A DNA stretch of 64,000 nt, from contig NZ_QGKU01000004.1 of assembly GCF_003172915.1 (NCBI RefSeq), positions 40,843 through 104,842 of the forward strand, given 5' to 3'. This DNA is from Meridianimarinicoccus roseus. Its GTDB lineage: Bacteria; Pseudomonadota; Alphaproteobacteria; Rhodobacterales; Rhodobacteraceae. Of the stretch, positions 8,888-18,195 are shown one piece after another. The notes under the pieces were generated by a model. It saw only the letters and a program-made list of their open reading frames with translations, made no database searches and was not told where the DNA came from. The translations under genes and the position numbers were made by a program. The number at the start of each line of letters is the position of its first letter. Within the stretch, counting starts at the first letter, position 1.

Positions 8888-10255
8888 TTAACGGGTCGTT
8901 TCGAAGCTCCGCGAGAGTCCGACGAACACGGCATTGGACTGTGCATCGTCGTCGGTGTCGGACTGCGTCTGCCGGAACCGGTAGCCCATGTTCATGGCCC
9001 AGTCTTCGGTCAGGCTGTGGTTGTACTGGGCCGTGACGTTCAGTCGTTCGGTATTGCCCTGAGTGGAATTCTCGTAGCGGGTCAGCCCGCCGGCGATATC
9101 GATGCCCATCGACGAAACCGGGGTCAGAAGCTGAATGAACTCAACCCGCCCGTTTGTGTTCAGTACGTTGCGACCGTCCTCGTCCGTGCTGGCGGTTTGC
9201 CTCAGGCCGAGGGTGAGGCGGTTGTTCCGTCCTTCGAGCGAGTAATCCACTCCGCCGATGAGCCGCAGGTCGGTGTCCGCGTTGGTGGACACCCCGATTG
9301 ACCCGTCGAGAACGGCGTTGTCCCAAGCGACCTGTTTGCCGATCGAGAAGGAGTACCGCTCGCCGTTTTCGTCCACGATGCTGCTGAAGCTTGCCGAGGT
9401 CTGGCCCGTCTTCTCGTCGAACACGAGCGACAGGTCGCCGACGACGCCTTCTTCGGTGGTGTCACCGGAAAGGCGCTGGCTTTCCACGCGGGAATAGCCG
9501 AGGCGCGCGGACAGGGTCGTGCGCTGGTTCAGGCGCGCGTCCATGCCCACATCGGCGCGCGAGGTGTCGCGGTCAAGTTGATCGCTGTCGTCGAATTTCT
9601 CGTTCGCGTAGCTGGCCCCGGTGGTGAAGCGCAGGATGGGCGACACGCGGAATCCGATTTCGGCCCCGCCGCGGAGGGTGCGCCGGTCATAGAGATCGGG
9701 ATCCTGGGTATCGGTGAAGCTGATGTCAGACGCCTGTGCAAAGCCCGTCAGGCTGAGCGGTCCGTCCTCGTTGAAGCCGAACAGAAGATTTCCGCGCAGG
9801 CTGGTCCGGGTGCCGCCGCCGCGCGTGTCGTCGAAACCGCCGTCATCGTCGAGATCGCCGAGGGGATCGAAGAAATCGACATCCGCCTGTTGCGCGCGCA
9901 GGTTCAGGCCGATCCGGCTGTCATCGACGTTGCGCAGATAGTCGAGGGTCACGATCGGGTTGTCGGCGCTGACTTCGGAGCCTTTCACGGGCAGGTCCGC
10001 CGCGCGAACCGATCCCTGAGCACCGAGGTCCAGTGTGTCGGTCCGGGTGCGCTGCTGCAGACCGAATCCCAGCGTGTTTGTCCAGATGATCGCGTCGCCC
10101 GCAGAATCCCGTCTCAGGTCGTAGTTGTCGTTGAATTCGAGATCCGACGAGATGAACGCGGTGCTGACCGCGCGCTCGCTGTTCTGGGAAAGAGCCGAAA
10201 TGGGTGCCACGCTACCAAGCAGCATCGCACCCAGTGCCAGTCGCGGGCGCCACAT
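8888..10255 (-). CDS. outer-membrane beta-barrel protein of the exopolysaccharide locus
   Basis: A 455-aa exported protein with a signal peptide (about residues 1–23). The rest is dominated by alternating-pattern amphipathic strands rich in T, S, R and D (for example [28 protein letters not shown]), and the C-terminal strand is [13 protein letters not shown]. This is the look of a 16- to 20-strand outer-membrane barrel like those found beside exosortases and Wza-type exporters. I use the ATG at 10255, preceded by GGAG eight bases upstream, not the GTG at 10273 that overlaps the exporter stop. It probably serves as the secretion pore or a channel partner for the polysaccharide. Confidence 0.8.
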   Translation of the reverse strand: MWRPRLALGAMLLGSVAPISALSQNSERAVSTAFISSDLEFNDNYDLRRDSAGDAIIWTNTLGFGLQQRTRTDTLDLGAQGSVRAADLPVKGSEVSADNPIVTLDYLRNVDDSRIGLNLRAQQADVDFFDPLGDLDDDGGFDDTRGGGTRTSLRGNLLFGFNEDGPLSLTGFAQASDISFTDTQDPDLYDRRTLRGGAEIGFRVSPILRFTTGASYANEKFDDSDQLDRDTSRADVGMDARLNQRTTLSARLGYSRVESQRLSGDTTEEGVVGDLSLVFDEKTGQTSASFSSIVDENGERYSFSIGKQVAWDNAVLDGSIGVSTNADTDLRLIGGVDYSLEGRNNRLTLGLRQTASTDEDGRNVLNTNGRVEFIQLLTPVSSMGIDIAGGLTRYENSTQGNTERLNVTAQYNHSLTEDWAMNMGYRFRQTQSDTDDDAQSNAVFVGLSRSFETTR

Positions 10256-10269
10256 CGCGGTTGCTCCTG

Positions 10270-10857
10270 TCACTCGAACAGGCGGCGTTCAGGCACGAGA
10301 ATCACGTCGCCGTCCAGCAAGGTTGCGTTGCCCGAGATCTTGGCGCCGTCGCCAGCCGCGCGCAGGTTGAACGTATAGACCGCTTCCTGCCCGGTGGACG
10401 GGTCCGTGCGGCGCAGCTGGATCCGCTTGGTGGCGGCAAAGTTGGTGAAACCGCCCACCGAGGCAAGGCCCTGCAGGAAGGTCGTGCCGCGGCTCAGTTC
10501 TTTTTCGCCTGGGTCGTTCACTTCGCCGATCACGTAGACGGTGATGCCGGACCCTGATGTGGGCGGGTTGCTTAACTGGTTGATCGAAACGAAAACGGTT
10601 GGCGCAGTGGCGAAGTTTGGCGCCAGCGCCTGCACCAGCGACTGCTGGACCTGCTGCACGCTGCGCCCTGCGGCGCGGATCGAGCCGGCGAAGGGGAAGG
10701 TGATGTTCCCGTCGGGCAGCACGAGGGCATTGCGGTTCAGGCTGGCATCTTCAAGCACTTCGATCGCGAGCACATCGCCCACTTCGAGGGAATAGCTTTG
10801 TGCCTGTGCCGTCGCGGCGAGCATCAGGGCAGCCATCAGGCCAAAGAGAAAACGCAT
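10270..10857 (-). CDS. polysaccharide biosynthesis/export protein (Wza/GumB type)
   Basis: A 195-aa periplasmic or outer-membrane export protein. A signal peptide (about 1–19, ending AQAQ) is followed by the Poly_export domain opening YSLEVGDVLAIEVLEDASLN and an SLBB-like domain containing VYVIGEVNDPGE. No lipobox Cys is present, unlike E. coli Wza. The ATG at 10857 has GAAAGG upstream; the longer reading frame to 11022 runs through non-coding sequence. It lies 14 bp before the beta-barrel gene and is the first gene of this minus-strand group as it now stands. It should form the export channel for the sugar polymer primed by the ExoY-like enzyme at 22157. Confidence 0.9.
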   Translation of the reverse strand: MRFLFGLMAALMLAATAQAQSYSLEVGDVLAIEVLEDASLNRNALVLPDGNITFPFAGSIRAAGRSVQQVQQSLVQALAPNFATAPTVFVSINQLSNPPTSGSGITVYVIGEVNDPGEKELSRGTTFLQGLASVGGFTNFAATKRIQLRRTDPSTGQEAVYTFNLRAAGDGAKISGNATLLDGDVILVPERRLFE

Positions 10858-11034
10858 GGTTGCAAGCCTTTCGGTATGGGAGCCCCCGGAACCCCGCCGG
10901 GGCAGTTGCGGCGACGTTACACACAGGCCGGATCGCGCAAAAAGCGATTTTTGCCGCGCCGCGCCGCTTTTCGCGGCAGTAGTCATGGGAATGCAACAGG
11001 TTGCGAACGGTTGTTCGCGCACCGCCGCGCAGGC

Positions 11035-12924
11035 CTAGCCGCTGTGAAAGAAATCGTAGATCGTTTCCGCCAACGTGTCCGAGATCCCATCGACCGCCTT
11101 CAGGTCTGCAAGGTTCGCGCCTGCGACCGCCTTGGCGGACCCGAAATGCGCGAGGAGCGCCCGTTTCCGGGTGCCGCCGACGCCGGGCACGTCGTCCAGA
11201 GGGGTGGCGCTGATCGCCTTGGCGCGCTTGGCGCGGTGCGCGCCGATGGCGAAGCGGTGTGCCTCGTCGCGCAGGCGCTGCACGAAATAAAGGACCGGGT
11301 CGTTGTGGCGCAGGGCGAAGGGGCGCTGGCCGGGGCGGTGGAATTCCTCCTTGCCGGCGTCGCGGTCGACGCCCTTTGCCACGCCGACCATCGGAATGTC
11401 GTCCACCCCGAGATCGGCCATGATCCCCGCCACCGCGCTGACCTGACCCGCGCCGCCGTCGATCAGCAGAAGATCGGGCCACGTGCCGGACTGCCGGTCC
11501 GGGTCATCCTTCATCAGGCGTTCGAACCGGCGCGTCAGAACCTCTTTCATCATGCCGAAATCGTCGCCGGGGGTCAGGTCTGCCCCTTTGATGTTGAACT
11601 TGCGGTAGGCATTCTTCATCAGCCCTTCGGGCCCGGCCACGATCATGCCGCCAACGGCATTGGTGCCCTGGATGTGCGAGTTGTCGTAAACCTCGATCCG
11701 CTGCGGCGGCGCGGGCAGGGCAAACGCTTCGGCCAGACCGGCCAGCAGCTTGGTCTGCGTGGCGCTTTCGGCCATCTTGCGCGCAAGGCTCTCGCGGGCG
11801 TTGCGTGCGGCGCCTGCCACCAGTTCGGCCTTCTCGCCGCGCTGTGGCACCGCGATCTCGACCTTGCGGCCTGCCTTCTGTGACAGCGCTTCGGTCATCA
11901 GGTCGTCGTTCTCGATGCCGTCGGACAGCAGCAGCAGCCGTGGCGGCTGCTTGTCGGAATAGAACTGCCCGAGAAACGCTTCCAGCACCTCGGCGGCGTC
12001 GGCGCCCGCGCCGGTGCGGGGATAGAAGTCGCGGTTGCCCCAGTTCTGGTTGGCGCGGATGAAGAAGACCTGCACGCAGGCCTGTCCGCCATCCATGTGC
12101 AGCGCGATCACGTCCGCTTCGGTCACGCCGCGCGGATTGATGCCCTGCGCGCTTTGCACCTGGGTCAGCGCGCGGATGCGGTCGCGCAGGGCGGCGGCGC
12201 GTTCGAATTCCATCGCCTCCGCGGCGGCGGCCATCTGCTCGGCCAGTTCCTCCTGCACGCGGGTGGATCGTCCCGACAGGAAGCGTTCGGCATCGGCCAC
12301 CAACGCGGCATAGGCCTGCTTGTCGATCTCGCCGGTGCAGGGGGCCGCGCATCGCTTGATCTGGAACAGCAGGCAGGGCCGCGTGCGCGAGTCGAAGGTC
12401 GTGTCGGAGCAGGTGCGCAGCAGGAACACCTTCTGCAACTGGTTCAGCGTGCGGTTCACCGCGCCCGCGCTGGCGAAGGGCCCGTAGTAGCTCCCCCTGG
12501 ATGCCTTGCGCCCCCGATGCTTGCGGATCTGCGGGAAGGCGTGATCTTTGGTCACAAGGATGTTCGGAAAGCTCTTGTCGTCGCGCAGCAGCACGTTGTA
12601 GCGCGGCTTGAGCTGCTTGATGAGGTTCTGCTCGAGCAGCAGTGCCTCGGTTTCCGTGCGCGTCGTCAGAAACATCATCGACGCGGTTTCCGAGATCATC
12701 CGCGCAATGCGGCTGCTGTGCCCCGAGGGTCGCGCATAATTCGACACCCTCGCCTTGAGATTACGCGCCTTTCCGACATACAGCACCCGGCTTTCGGCAT
12801 CGAGCATCCGGTAGACGCCGGGCGAGCCGTCAAGTGTCTTCAGATAGGCCTGGATGCAGTCATGGCCGCGCGGGCCGTCCGGGGCCTGTTCTGGAGCTGC
12901 TGAGGGGGCATTGTTGTGGGGCAT
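11035..12924 (-). CDS. uvrC: UvrABC excinuclease subunit C
   Basis: A 629-aa UvrC, the dual-incision nuclease of nucleotide excision repair. The GIY-YIG domain is at the N-terminus (GVYRML … [13 protein letters not shown]), a UVR motif in the middle, the RNase H-like UvrC domain contains [12 protein letters not shown], and helix-hairpin-helix motifs end the protein ([18 protein letters not shown]). The start is ambiguous: ATG 12924, ATG 12960 and TTG 12984 are in frame and none has a clear ribosome binding site. In many proteobacteria uvrC is followed by pgsA; here the next gene is the polysaccharide exporter and pgsA lies at 25661 on the other strand. Confidence 0.96.
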   Translation of the reverse strand: MPHNNAPSAAPEQAPDGPRGHDCIQAYLKTLDGSPGVYRMLDAESRVLYVGKARNLKARVSNYARPSGHSSRIARMISETASMMFLTTRTETEALLLEQNLIKQLKPRYNVLLRDDKSFPNILVTKDHAFPQIRKHRGRKASRGSYYGPFASAGAVNRTLNQLQKVFLLRTCSDTTFDSRTRPCLLFQIKRCAAPCTGEIDKQAYAALVADAERFLSGRSTRVQEELAEQMAAAAEAMEFERAAALRDRIRALTQVQSAQGINPRGVTEADVIALHMDGGQACVQVFFIRANQNWGNRDFYPRTGAGADAAEVLEAFLGQFYSDKQPPRLLLLSDGIENDDLMTEALSQKAGRKVEIAVPQRGEKAELVAGAARNARESLARKMAESATQTKLLAGLAEAFALPAPPQRIEVYDNSHIQGTNAVGGMIVAGPEGLMKNAYRKFNIKGADLTPGDDFGMMKEVLTRRFERLMKDDPDRQSGTWPDLLLIDGGAGQVSAVAGIMADLGVDDIPMVGVAKGVDRDAGKEEFHRPGQRPFALRHNDPVLYFVQRLRDEAHRFAIGAHRAKRAKAISATPLDDVPGVGGTRKRALLAHFGSAKAVAGANLADLKAVDGISDTLAETIYDFFHSG

Positions 12925-13074
12925 CGGACCGTTGTGCGATTCTGAGACTTTGCTGCACATTTTCGACCCGCGGCTCAAGGCCAAACATATGCACGATTTC
13001 TGTGGATAACTCTGAGGACAAGTTTCTGGATAGCCGGATTTTTCCTTGCGGGCTTGGCACTTCGTTGCGCTGCC

Positions 13075-13100
13075 TAAAAAATAAGCTTCTTTTTAAGCTT
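13075..13100 (-). terminator. weak AT-rich hairpin plus T-run between SDR and uvrC
   Basis: AAGCTT–CTTTTT–AAGCTT can form a 6-bp hairpin (13083–13100). On the minus strand it is followed by a run of six T, as expected of an intrinsic terminator after the SDR gene at 13212. The stem is AT-rich and therefore weak. The whole 13000–13180 stretch is clearly AT-richer than the rest of the window. Confidence 0.3.
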
Positions 13101-13211
13101 CTGAAAAGGTGGGATAAATTACTGTGCCTGTGATAACGGACTGAAACACATAACTTTTTTGTTAAGGAAATATGACGCCAGCCCCCAAGGTGGAAAACTT
13201 GCTACCGTTGC

Positions 13212-13994
13212 CTATTCGACACCCGTCACATCCGGGGTTTCCCATGCCAAATGCTGTCCACCGTCGATCGACAGCATCTGTCCGGTCACCGACGGTGCCG
13301 ACAGGAAATACATTAGTGCGCCGACGATGTCTTCGGGATTGGCGCCGCGCCGTAGGACGGTCGCCGCACGCTGCCGCGCGAAGGCATCCGCGGTCTGGCG
13401 CGCCCCCTGCAACGTGGGGCCCGGGCCGATCGCGTTTACTCGTACATTTGGCGCGAGCGCCTGCGCCGCAGTTCGGGTGAAGGCCCAAAGGCCCATCTTT
13501 GCGATCGTGTAGCTCATGAAATCCGGAGTCAGCTTGTGGACCCGCTGGTCGATCATGTTGACGACAAGCCCCCGTGCGCGCGGCTCTCCGGCGCTGTCGG
13601 GCGCAGCGGTCGGAACCTGCGCGGCGAAGGTCTGGGTCAGTACGACCGGCGCGCGCAGGTTGCTTTCGATGTGCCGGTCCCAGCTTTCGCGCGTGACCGT
13701 CTCAATTGTGTCCCGTTCGAAGATGGACGCATTGTTGACCAGCACCGACAGCGGCCCGCCAAGCGCATCCGCGGCGCGGCCCACAAGCGGCGTTGTCTGC
13801 GTCTCGTCCAGAAGGTCGGCCTGTAGCGCGACGGCGGTTCGGCCAAGCGCGCGGATCTCGGCCACAAGATCCTCTGCCGGGCCTTGGGAGCTTGCATAGT
13901 GCACCGCCACGTCATGCCCGGTCTGCGCCAGCCCAAGCGCCATTGCCCGGCCAAGGCGCTGCGCTGCACCCGTCACCAATGACTTGCCGGTCAT
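13212..13994 (-). CDS. SDR family oxidoreductase, FolM/pteridine reductase-like
   Basis: A 260-aa short-chain dehydrogenase/reductase. The N-terminal cofactor motif is TGAAQRLGRA (8–17) and the catalytic YTIAK has Tyr162 and Lys166. The usual catalytic Ser is replaced by Asp in the VVNMIDQRV segment, a feature of the FolM (dihydromonapterin reductase)/pteridine reductase branch. The arginine after the glycine-rich loop fits NADPH preference. It lies 13 bp after the antiporter gene, in the S49–CxxC–antiporter–SDR–uvrC series. A role in pterin or folate reduction is likely but not proved. Confidence 0.85.
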   Translation of the reverse strand: MTGKSLVTGAAQRLGRAMALGLAQTGHDVAVHYASSQGPAEDLVAEIRALGRTAVALQADLLDETQTTPLVGRAADALGGPLSVLVNNASIFERDTIETVTRESWDRHIESNLRAPVVLTQTFAAQVPTAAPDSAGEPRARGLVVNMIDQRVHKLTPDFMSYTIAKMGLWAFTRTAAQALAPNVRVNAIGPGPTLQGARQTADAFARQRAATVLRRGANPEDIVGALMYFLSAPSVTGQMLSIDGGQHLAWETPDVTGVE

Positions 13995-14007
13995 GTTCTG
14001 TCACTCC

Positions 14008-14979
14008 TCACATCAGAAGGATCGACAGATAGCCCAGATATGCCACCGTCAACACGGCACCTGCGGGGCGGGTGAAATTCCAGCGCAGGAACACGAAGGG
14101 CGCGATCAGCAGCGACGCGCCGAGCATCACCCAAAGGTCGATCCGGAAGAACTCCGGGTCCACTGGGATCGGCCCGATCAGGGCGGTGATGCCGAGGATG
14201 CCGGCCAGGTTGAACACGTTGGATCCGATCACGTTGCCAAGCGCCACGTCGGCCTTGTTGCGCAGGGCGGCCATCGCCGTCGTCGCCAGTTCGGGCGCCG
14301 ATGTGCCGATCGCCACCAGTGTCAAACCGATCACCGTCTCGCTGATGCCGAAGTCCCGCGCGATCCGCACGCTGCCATCTACCAGCAAGTCGGCGCCCAG
14401 CGGCAGCCCGACCAGCCCGAGCGCCAGGAACAGCAGGATCTTCCACATAGGCATGTGCGGATCGAGCCCCTCAAGGTCGTCCTCCAGCGCCTCCACCGGG
14501 TCGACCGCAGCGGCGGCCGCGCCCGCCGCACGCCGGTGCGCCTGTGCCCGGCGGAACTGGTCGCCCAGCATGAAGGCCAACATCGCCAGCAGTGCAAGCC
14601 CGTGCCACCATGTCAGCGGCCCCATCGCGCACAGCGCGATGAAGACGACCGACACGACCAGCATCAGAACGTAGCTGTGGCGCGAGTCGTAGTCGCCGGT
14701 GGACAGCCCCTTCATGATTGCCGGGATTCCCAGCACCAGAAGGATGTTTGCCGTATTCGACCCGACCACGTTGCCAAGCGCGATCCCCGGCGCGTCGCGC
14801 AGAACGGCCTGCACCGAAACCAGAAGTTCGGGCGCGGAGGTGCCGAACGCCACCACGGTCAGGCTGACGATCAGCGCCGGAATGCCCAGCCTGAGGCTGA
14901 GGTTGACCGCGCCTTTCACCAGCGCGTCGCCTGCAAGCAGCAGGATCGCCAGCCCGAGGGCGACGTAGATCCAATCCAT
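14008..14979 (-). CDS. calcium/sodium antiporter (CaxA/YrbG family)
   Basis: A 323-aa inner-membrane cation exchanger with two homologous Na/Ca-exchanger domains, each carrying the signature GTSAPEL (about residues 46–52 and 229–235) followed by GNVVGSN or GNVIGSN. About ten helices are separated by a central acidic cytoplasmic loop (EALEDDLEG). It exports Ca2+ in exchange for Na+ or H+. The ATG sits 2 bp after the stop of the 55-aa CxxC gene, so the two are co-transcribed. Confidence 0.93.
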   Translation of the reverse strand: MDWIYVALGLAILLLAGDALVKGAVNLSLRLGIPALIVSLTVVAFGTSAPELLVSVQAVLRDAPGIALGNVVGSNTANILLVLGIPAIMKGLSTGDYDSRHSYVLMLVVSVVFIALCAMGPLTWWHGLALLAMLAFMLGDQFRRAQAHRRAAGAAAAAVDPVEALEDDLEGLDPHMPMWKILLFLALGLVGLPLGADLLVDGSVRIARDFGISETVIGLTLVAIGTSAPELATTAMAALRNKADVALGNVIGSNVFNLAGILGITALIGPIPVDPEFFRIDLWVMLGASLLIAPFVFLRWNFTRPAGAVLTVAYLGYLSILLM

Positions 14980-14981
14980 CG

Positions 14982-15149
14982 TTACGACCTTTTGTCAGTA
15001 CAGTCACACGGACCGGACCCGATGCGGTGCCGTCCGCAGGCGCGGCATTTGACCGAAGTCAGGCGCGGCTTGCCGGGCACGCGAAGGCGCCCGAACATGG
15101 CCAGAGCGACCATGCCCACAAGGAACAGGCTGACGATCTTTACAAGCAC
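14982..15149 (-). CDS. 55-aa membrane-anchored CxxC protein
   Basis: A small gene that begins with GTG immediately after the TAG of the S49 peptidase gene and stops 2 bp before the antiporter ATG. The product has one N-terminal transmembrane helix (LVKIVSLFLVGMVALAMFG), a basic linker, then a Cys-rich tail with CRAC (35–38) and CDC (48–50), resembling a tiny zinc ribbon. Perfect packing between two real genes, and recall of similar short proteins at this place in related genomes, support it. Function is unknown; it may bind metal or assist its membrane neighbours. Confidence 0.75.
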   Translation of the reverse strand: MLVKIVSLFLVGMVALAMFGRLRVPGKPRLTSVKCRACGRHRIGSGPCDCTDKRS

Positions 15150-15950
15150 CTAAAGGCCGTAACGCGCGTAAAGGGCGCGTTCCTCGGCCTCGGCCAGCGC
15201 GTCGGTCAGGACCCGAGCGCCAATTCGCTGAAACAAGCCGCGCTTCATTCCGTAACGCTGGAACCGCACGTCCTTGCCGAAGCGTTCCTTCATCACCGGC
15301 ACCACATGGCCGATCGCATCGGCAAGCCCGACCTCCAGCGCGGACGCGCCGATCCAGACCTCGCCGGTGAACAGGTCACGGTCCTGCGGCAGCCGTGTCC
15401 CGCGCCGTTCGGCCACGTGGGACTTGAACGTGCCGTGAAGGTCGTCCAGCAGCCCGCGCAGCCGCGCCACGTCCGCTTCCTGTTCGGGGCGGAACGGGTC
15501 CAGCATGCTCTTGGAGGCACCGGCGGTGTAGACCCGCCTTTCGATGCCGTGCCGGGCGATGAACTCATGCGCGCCGAACGAGGCCGAAATCACCCCGATG
15601 GACCCGACGACGGAACACGGGTCGAGGAAGATCTCGTCCGCGGCCGATGCGATCCAGTACCCACCCGAGGCAGCCACGTCTTCCACGAAGGCGAAGACCG
15701 GGGTTTCGGTTTCCTCCGACAGGCGGCGGATGCGCGCGCCGATCAGTGAGGATTGAACCGGGCTTCCGCCGGGAGAATTGATGATCAGGGCAACGGCGGC
15801 GGGTTTTCCGCGACGGAAGGCCTTTTCCAGCAGCGGCGCTACGTTCTCGTCGTTCAGTGCGGCTGATCGGCCACCCGCGGCGATCATGCCGCTCAGGCGC
15901 ACGACGGCGACGCGGGGCGGTTTCTTCACGAAGGGAATGAAACGTCTCAT
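15150..15950 (-). CDS. S49 family peptidase (SppA/SohB-like)
   Basis: A 266-aa membrane-associated serine protease of the signal peptide peptidase A family. The Ser-Lys dyad is visible: Ser95 in AASGGYWIAS and Lys147 in GASKSMLDPF; NSPGGSP (58–64) is the other family hallmark. I choose ATG 15950 because homologues begin with a basic MRRFIPFVKKPP-type N-terminus; an upstream ATG at 15995 lies just downstream of the spike-gene terminator. It is probably the first gene of the S49–CxxC–antiporter–SDR–uvrC series. It degrades leftover signal peptides or membrane fragments. Confidence 0.92.
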   Translation of the reverse strand: MRRFIPFVKKPPRVAVVRLSGMIAAGGRSAALNDENVAPLLEKAFRRGKPAAVALIINSPGGSPVQSSLIGARIRRLSEETETPVFAFVEDVAASGGYWIASAADEIFLDPCSVVGSIGVISASFGAHEFIARHGIERRVYTAGASKSMLDPFRPEQEADVARLRGLLDDLHGTFKSHVAERRGTRLPQDRDLFTGEVWIGASALEVGLADAIGHVVPVMKERFGKDVRFQRYGMKRGLFQRIGARVLTDALAEAEERALYARYGL

Positions 15951-16003
15951 GCCTCCGACATAGAGTGCGCGCAACCCAACAACAAGGCGGGCCATGCCGG
16001 AAC

Positions 16004-16032
16004 AAAAAAAGCCCCGGCTGCAACGCCGGGGC
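16004..16032 (-). terminator. intrinsic terminator of the spike base gene
   Basis: A perfect 8-bp stem GCCCCGGC/GCCGGGGC with a 6-nt loop (16011–16032), followed on the minus strand by seven T. It lies 26 bp after the stop of the spike base protein gene and separates it from the S49 operon. This is one of the two strongest intrinsic terminators in the window. Confidence 0.9.
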
Positions 16033-16057
16033 TTCGTGGGTGGGTCTGCCCGGCGAA

Positions 16058-16321
16058 CTACCAGAAGGCGACCATCTGGCCTGCCGTCGTGCCGGTCGCC
16101 ATCACCTTGCGTATCCGCAGTGGCAGCAACGAGCCGCCGGGCACACCGGCCATCGTGACCATCGCGCCCGAAGCCAGTTGCGCCGAGATCGTACCGCCGG
16201 TCCCGACATAAACGGCGCGGGTGACGTGGCTCAGGTCGCCAGCGTCGCTGGGCACGATCATCGTGCCGTCGACGGCCGGCGAACTGAGACCGGGGGTTGT
16301 GTTGGCATAGAGGTCAGTCAT
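16058..16321 (-). CDS. spike base protein, RCAP_Rcc01079 (GTA head spike) family
   Basis: An 87-aa protein whose sequence pattern (SSPAVDGTMIVPSDAGDL, RAVYVGTGGTISAQL, LPLRIRKVMATGTTAG) fits the spike base protein family typified by Rhodobacter capsulatus rcc01079. In that species this family forms the head spike of the gene transfer agent that contacts the capsule. The gene stands alone with its own intrinsic terminator. The usual partner spike-tip gene is not next to it, and no other GTA structural gene occurs in the window. The ATG at 16321 opens the conserved core; upstream in-frame sequence is non-coding. Confidence 0.75.
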   Translation of the reverse strand: MTDLYANTTPGLSSPAVDGTMIVPSDAGDLSHVTRAVYVGTGGTISAQLASGAMVTMAGVPGGSLLPLRIRKVMATGTTAGQMVAFW

Positions 16322-16506
16322 GGAATTGGTCCTTTTGCTGGCGGCGGTCCGGGGCGCGCCCATCCGTCCGGACGGCAGAACGCCCGTCGGGATGAACGCG
16401 CATCTTGCGGTACTGGAAGATGCCGTGGCCGCATTAATCCGGCGTTGTTGCGGCGTGCGGCCGGTCGTCCTAACCTGCAACGGCAACGCATCGAGGGAGA
16501 GCGCGC

Positions 16507-18195
16507 ATGGGGCGATTGTGGGGACCGCTGGGGGTGCTTGCCCTTTACGCACTGGCGCCGGGATCGGCTCCCGCGCAGCAGGACCCCGCCCAGGTGATTG
16601 CCCAGACCAGCCCCGATCCAGCCATTATTGCCGACGGTATCGCACCCGTCACTCCGGCAAATACACGGCGCAACCGATTCCAGGGAACGATCGATGTCTT
16701 CCTCGTGCCCGAGCCGGGCCGCGACGCCCTGCCCGTGATCGACCCCGAACGCGACAGTCCGGAAGCGGGCGTCCTGCGGCGTCTGGTGGCGTCGGGCAAG
16801 GCCGCCGGTCTTGCCGACGTGATCTATGACAATCGGGATCAGGAACATTCCAGCCTGCAACCGGGCCTGTTCCCGCAGGTGTCACGCACCCGCTATGACG
16901 ACGTCTTCAAAAGGGAATACCTGCATCACGGTGTGGCCGGGCGGATGATGTTTTCGTTGCCGACCGTGGGCAATTCGTCCACCGCGCTCACGCAAGGGCC
17001 GATCGCGCGCAGCAATGCGCGCATCGCGCTGGCGGATCAGGTCAGCGCAATGCGGACGTTCAGGCTCTATGCGTCGAACCACATGTATGTTTACCCCGAA
17101 CACAGGGACTATGACGCGGACCTAGGCGACAGGCTGTATTCGTCGGCGCCATACTTCATGGTTTCGCAGGGATCGTCCTACCGCGACCAGCCTTTCGTCG
17201 AGGCGCTTTTGACCGTCCTTGCGGCGTTCCGCCCCGACACCCGCGCGAAACTCGTGGAACTGGGTCTGCTTGCACCCACGGCGCAGATGGTTCTGCGCCG
17301 CACGCTGGATCGCGTGCGCGGCGTTTCCGACTACCTGTCGCCGATCGCGCATCCGGTCGTGTTCGAGAACCTGCAACTGCGCCTTGCCGCAGCGGTAGCC
17401 TATGCCAATTCGATCACGCCCGAAACCATTCCACCTATGGTGAAACTGACCGTGCTGTCGGACTTTCCGTCGGTGCCGGGGCAGGACTACCTTGCCGTGA
17501 ACCTGAGCGAGTCACTTTTCACCACCCCGTCCGCGGTGGCACGGCTCTGGCGCAGCTTTGCCTATTCCCGGTCAATGGCCATCAGCGCCGCCGCGACAGA
17601 GGATCCCAACGGTCGGCCGCTCCGATATCACTGGGTGCTGCTTCAGGGCGACCCGGCGCGGGTACGCATTTTGCCGCAAGGTGAAAGTGGCGAAACCGCC
17701 CGAATCGAGATGGATTGGCACGACCCGTTTCCCGCGCGTCCGCAACTGGACCTGCAAAGCGCGCGCGTCGATATCGGCGTGTTCGCGGATAACGGCGTTC
17801 ACATTTCGGCGCCTGCGACCGTTTCGGTGTTGTTTCCCACCCATCAGGCCAGAGAGTATCGCGCGGCAGCCGGAGGTCAGATGCGGCTTCATGCGATCGA
17901 TTACACGGAGGGTCCGGAAAGTGTGCCGCGCCGTGATGCCGTGATCTGGCCCGAAGCGCCGTGGCGCGATACGCTTGAATGGGGCGAAGACAGCCGTGTG
18001 GCCGTGATCGAACGAAGCTTCCACGGGACGGGACAGGTTCAGAAGTTGCGACGCGTCGCGGATGGCTGGACGCGTGGGGGCGGTGCCGACAGTTCTGCCA
18101 TCCGGCACGAGGCGCGGCGGGTGCCGCCGGGTGTGCTTGCGCTGGACGCAGGCGACGGAGAACCGCCGCAGGATGCGCCGGGCGACGGTCAGTAA
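16507..18195 (+). CDS. unknown secreted protein beside the exopolysaccharide genes
   Basis: A 562-aa protein that I do not recognise. Residues 1–23 form a signal peptide ending PAQQ, so it is periplasmic or exported. No further transmembrane helix and no cysteine is seen. The middle is rich in aromatic and polar residues (for example ASNHMYVYPEHRDYD) and the C-terminal 40 residues are low-complexity, Gly/Asp/Pro-rich. The ATG is preceded by GAGGGAGAG. It converges on the tyrosine autokinase gene with a 7-bp 3' overlap and diverges from the spike base gene. Position suggests a link to exopolysaccharide or envelope, but no activity can be assigned. Confidence 0.8.
   Translation: MGRLWGPLGVLALYALAPGSAPAQQDPAQVIAQTSPDPAIIADGIAPVTPANTRRNRFQGTIDVFLVPEPGRDALPVIDPERDSPEAGVLRRLVASGKAAGLADVIYDNRDQEHSSLQPGLFPQVSRTRYDDVFKREYLHHGVAGRMMFSLPTVGNSSTALTQGPIARSNARIALADQVSAMRTFRLYASNHMYVYPEHRDYDADLGDRLYSSAPYFMVSQGSSYRDQPFVEALLTVLAAFRPDTRAKLVELGLLAPTAQMVLRRTLDRVRGVSDYLSPIAHPVVFENLQLRLAAAVAYANSITPETIPPMVKLTVLSDFPSVPGQDYLAVNLSESLFTTPSAVARLWRSFAYSRSMAISAAATEDPNGRPLRYHWVLLQGDPARVRILPQGESGETARIEMDWHDPFPARPQLDLQSARVDIGVFADNGVHISAPATVSVLFPTHQAREYRAAAGGQMRLHAIDYTEGPESVPRRDAVIWPEAPWRDTLEWGEDSRVAVIERSFHGTGQVQKLRRVADGWTRGGGADSSAIRHEARRVPPGVLALDAGDGEPPQDAPGDGQ

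Noticed and set aside
11003..11018. GCGAAC-GGTT-GTTCGC palindrome resembling a Gram-positive LexA box near uvrC
   Set aside because: It lies downstream of uvrC, not in its promoter, and alphaproteobacterial LexA boxes have the different GTTC-N7-GTTC form. More likely a transcript-end hairpin.
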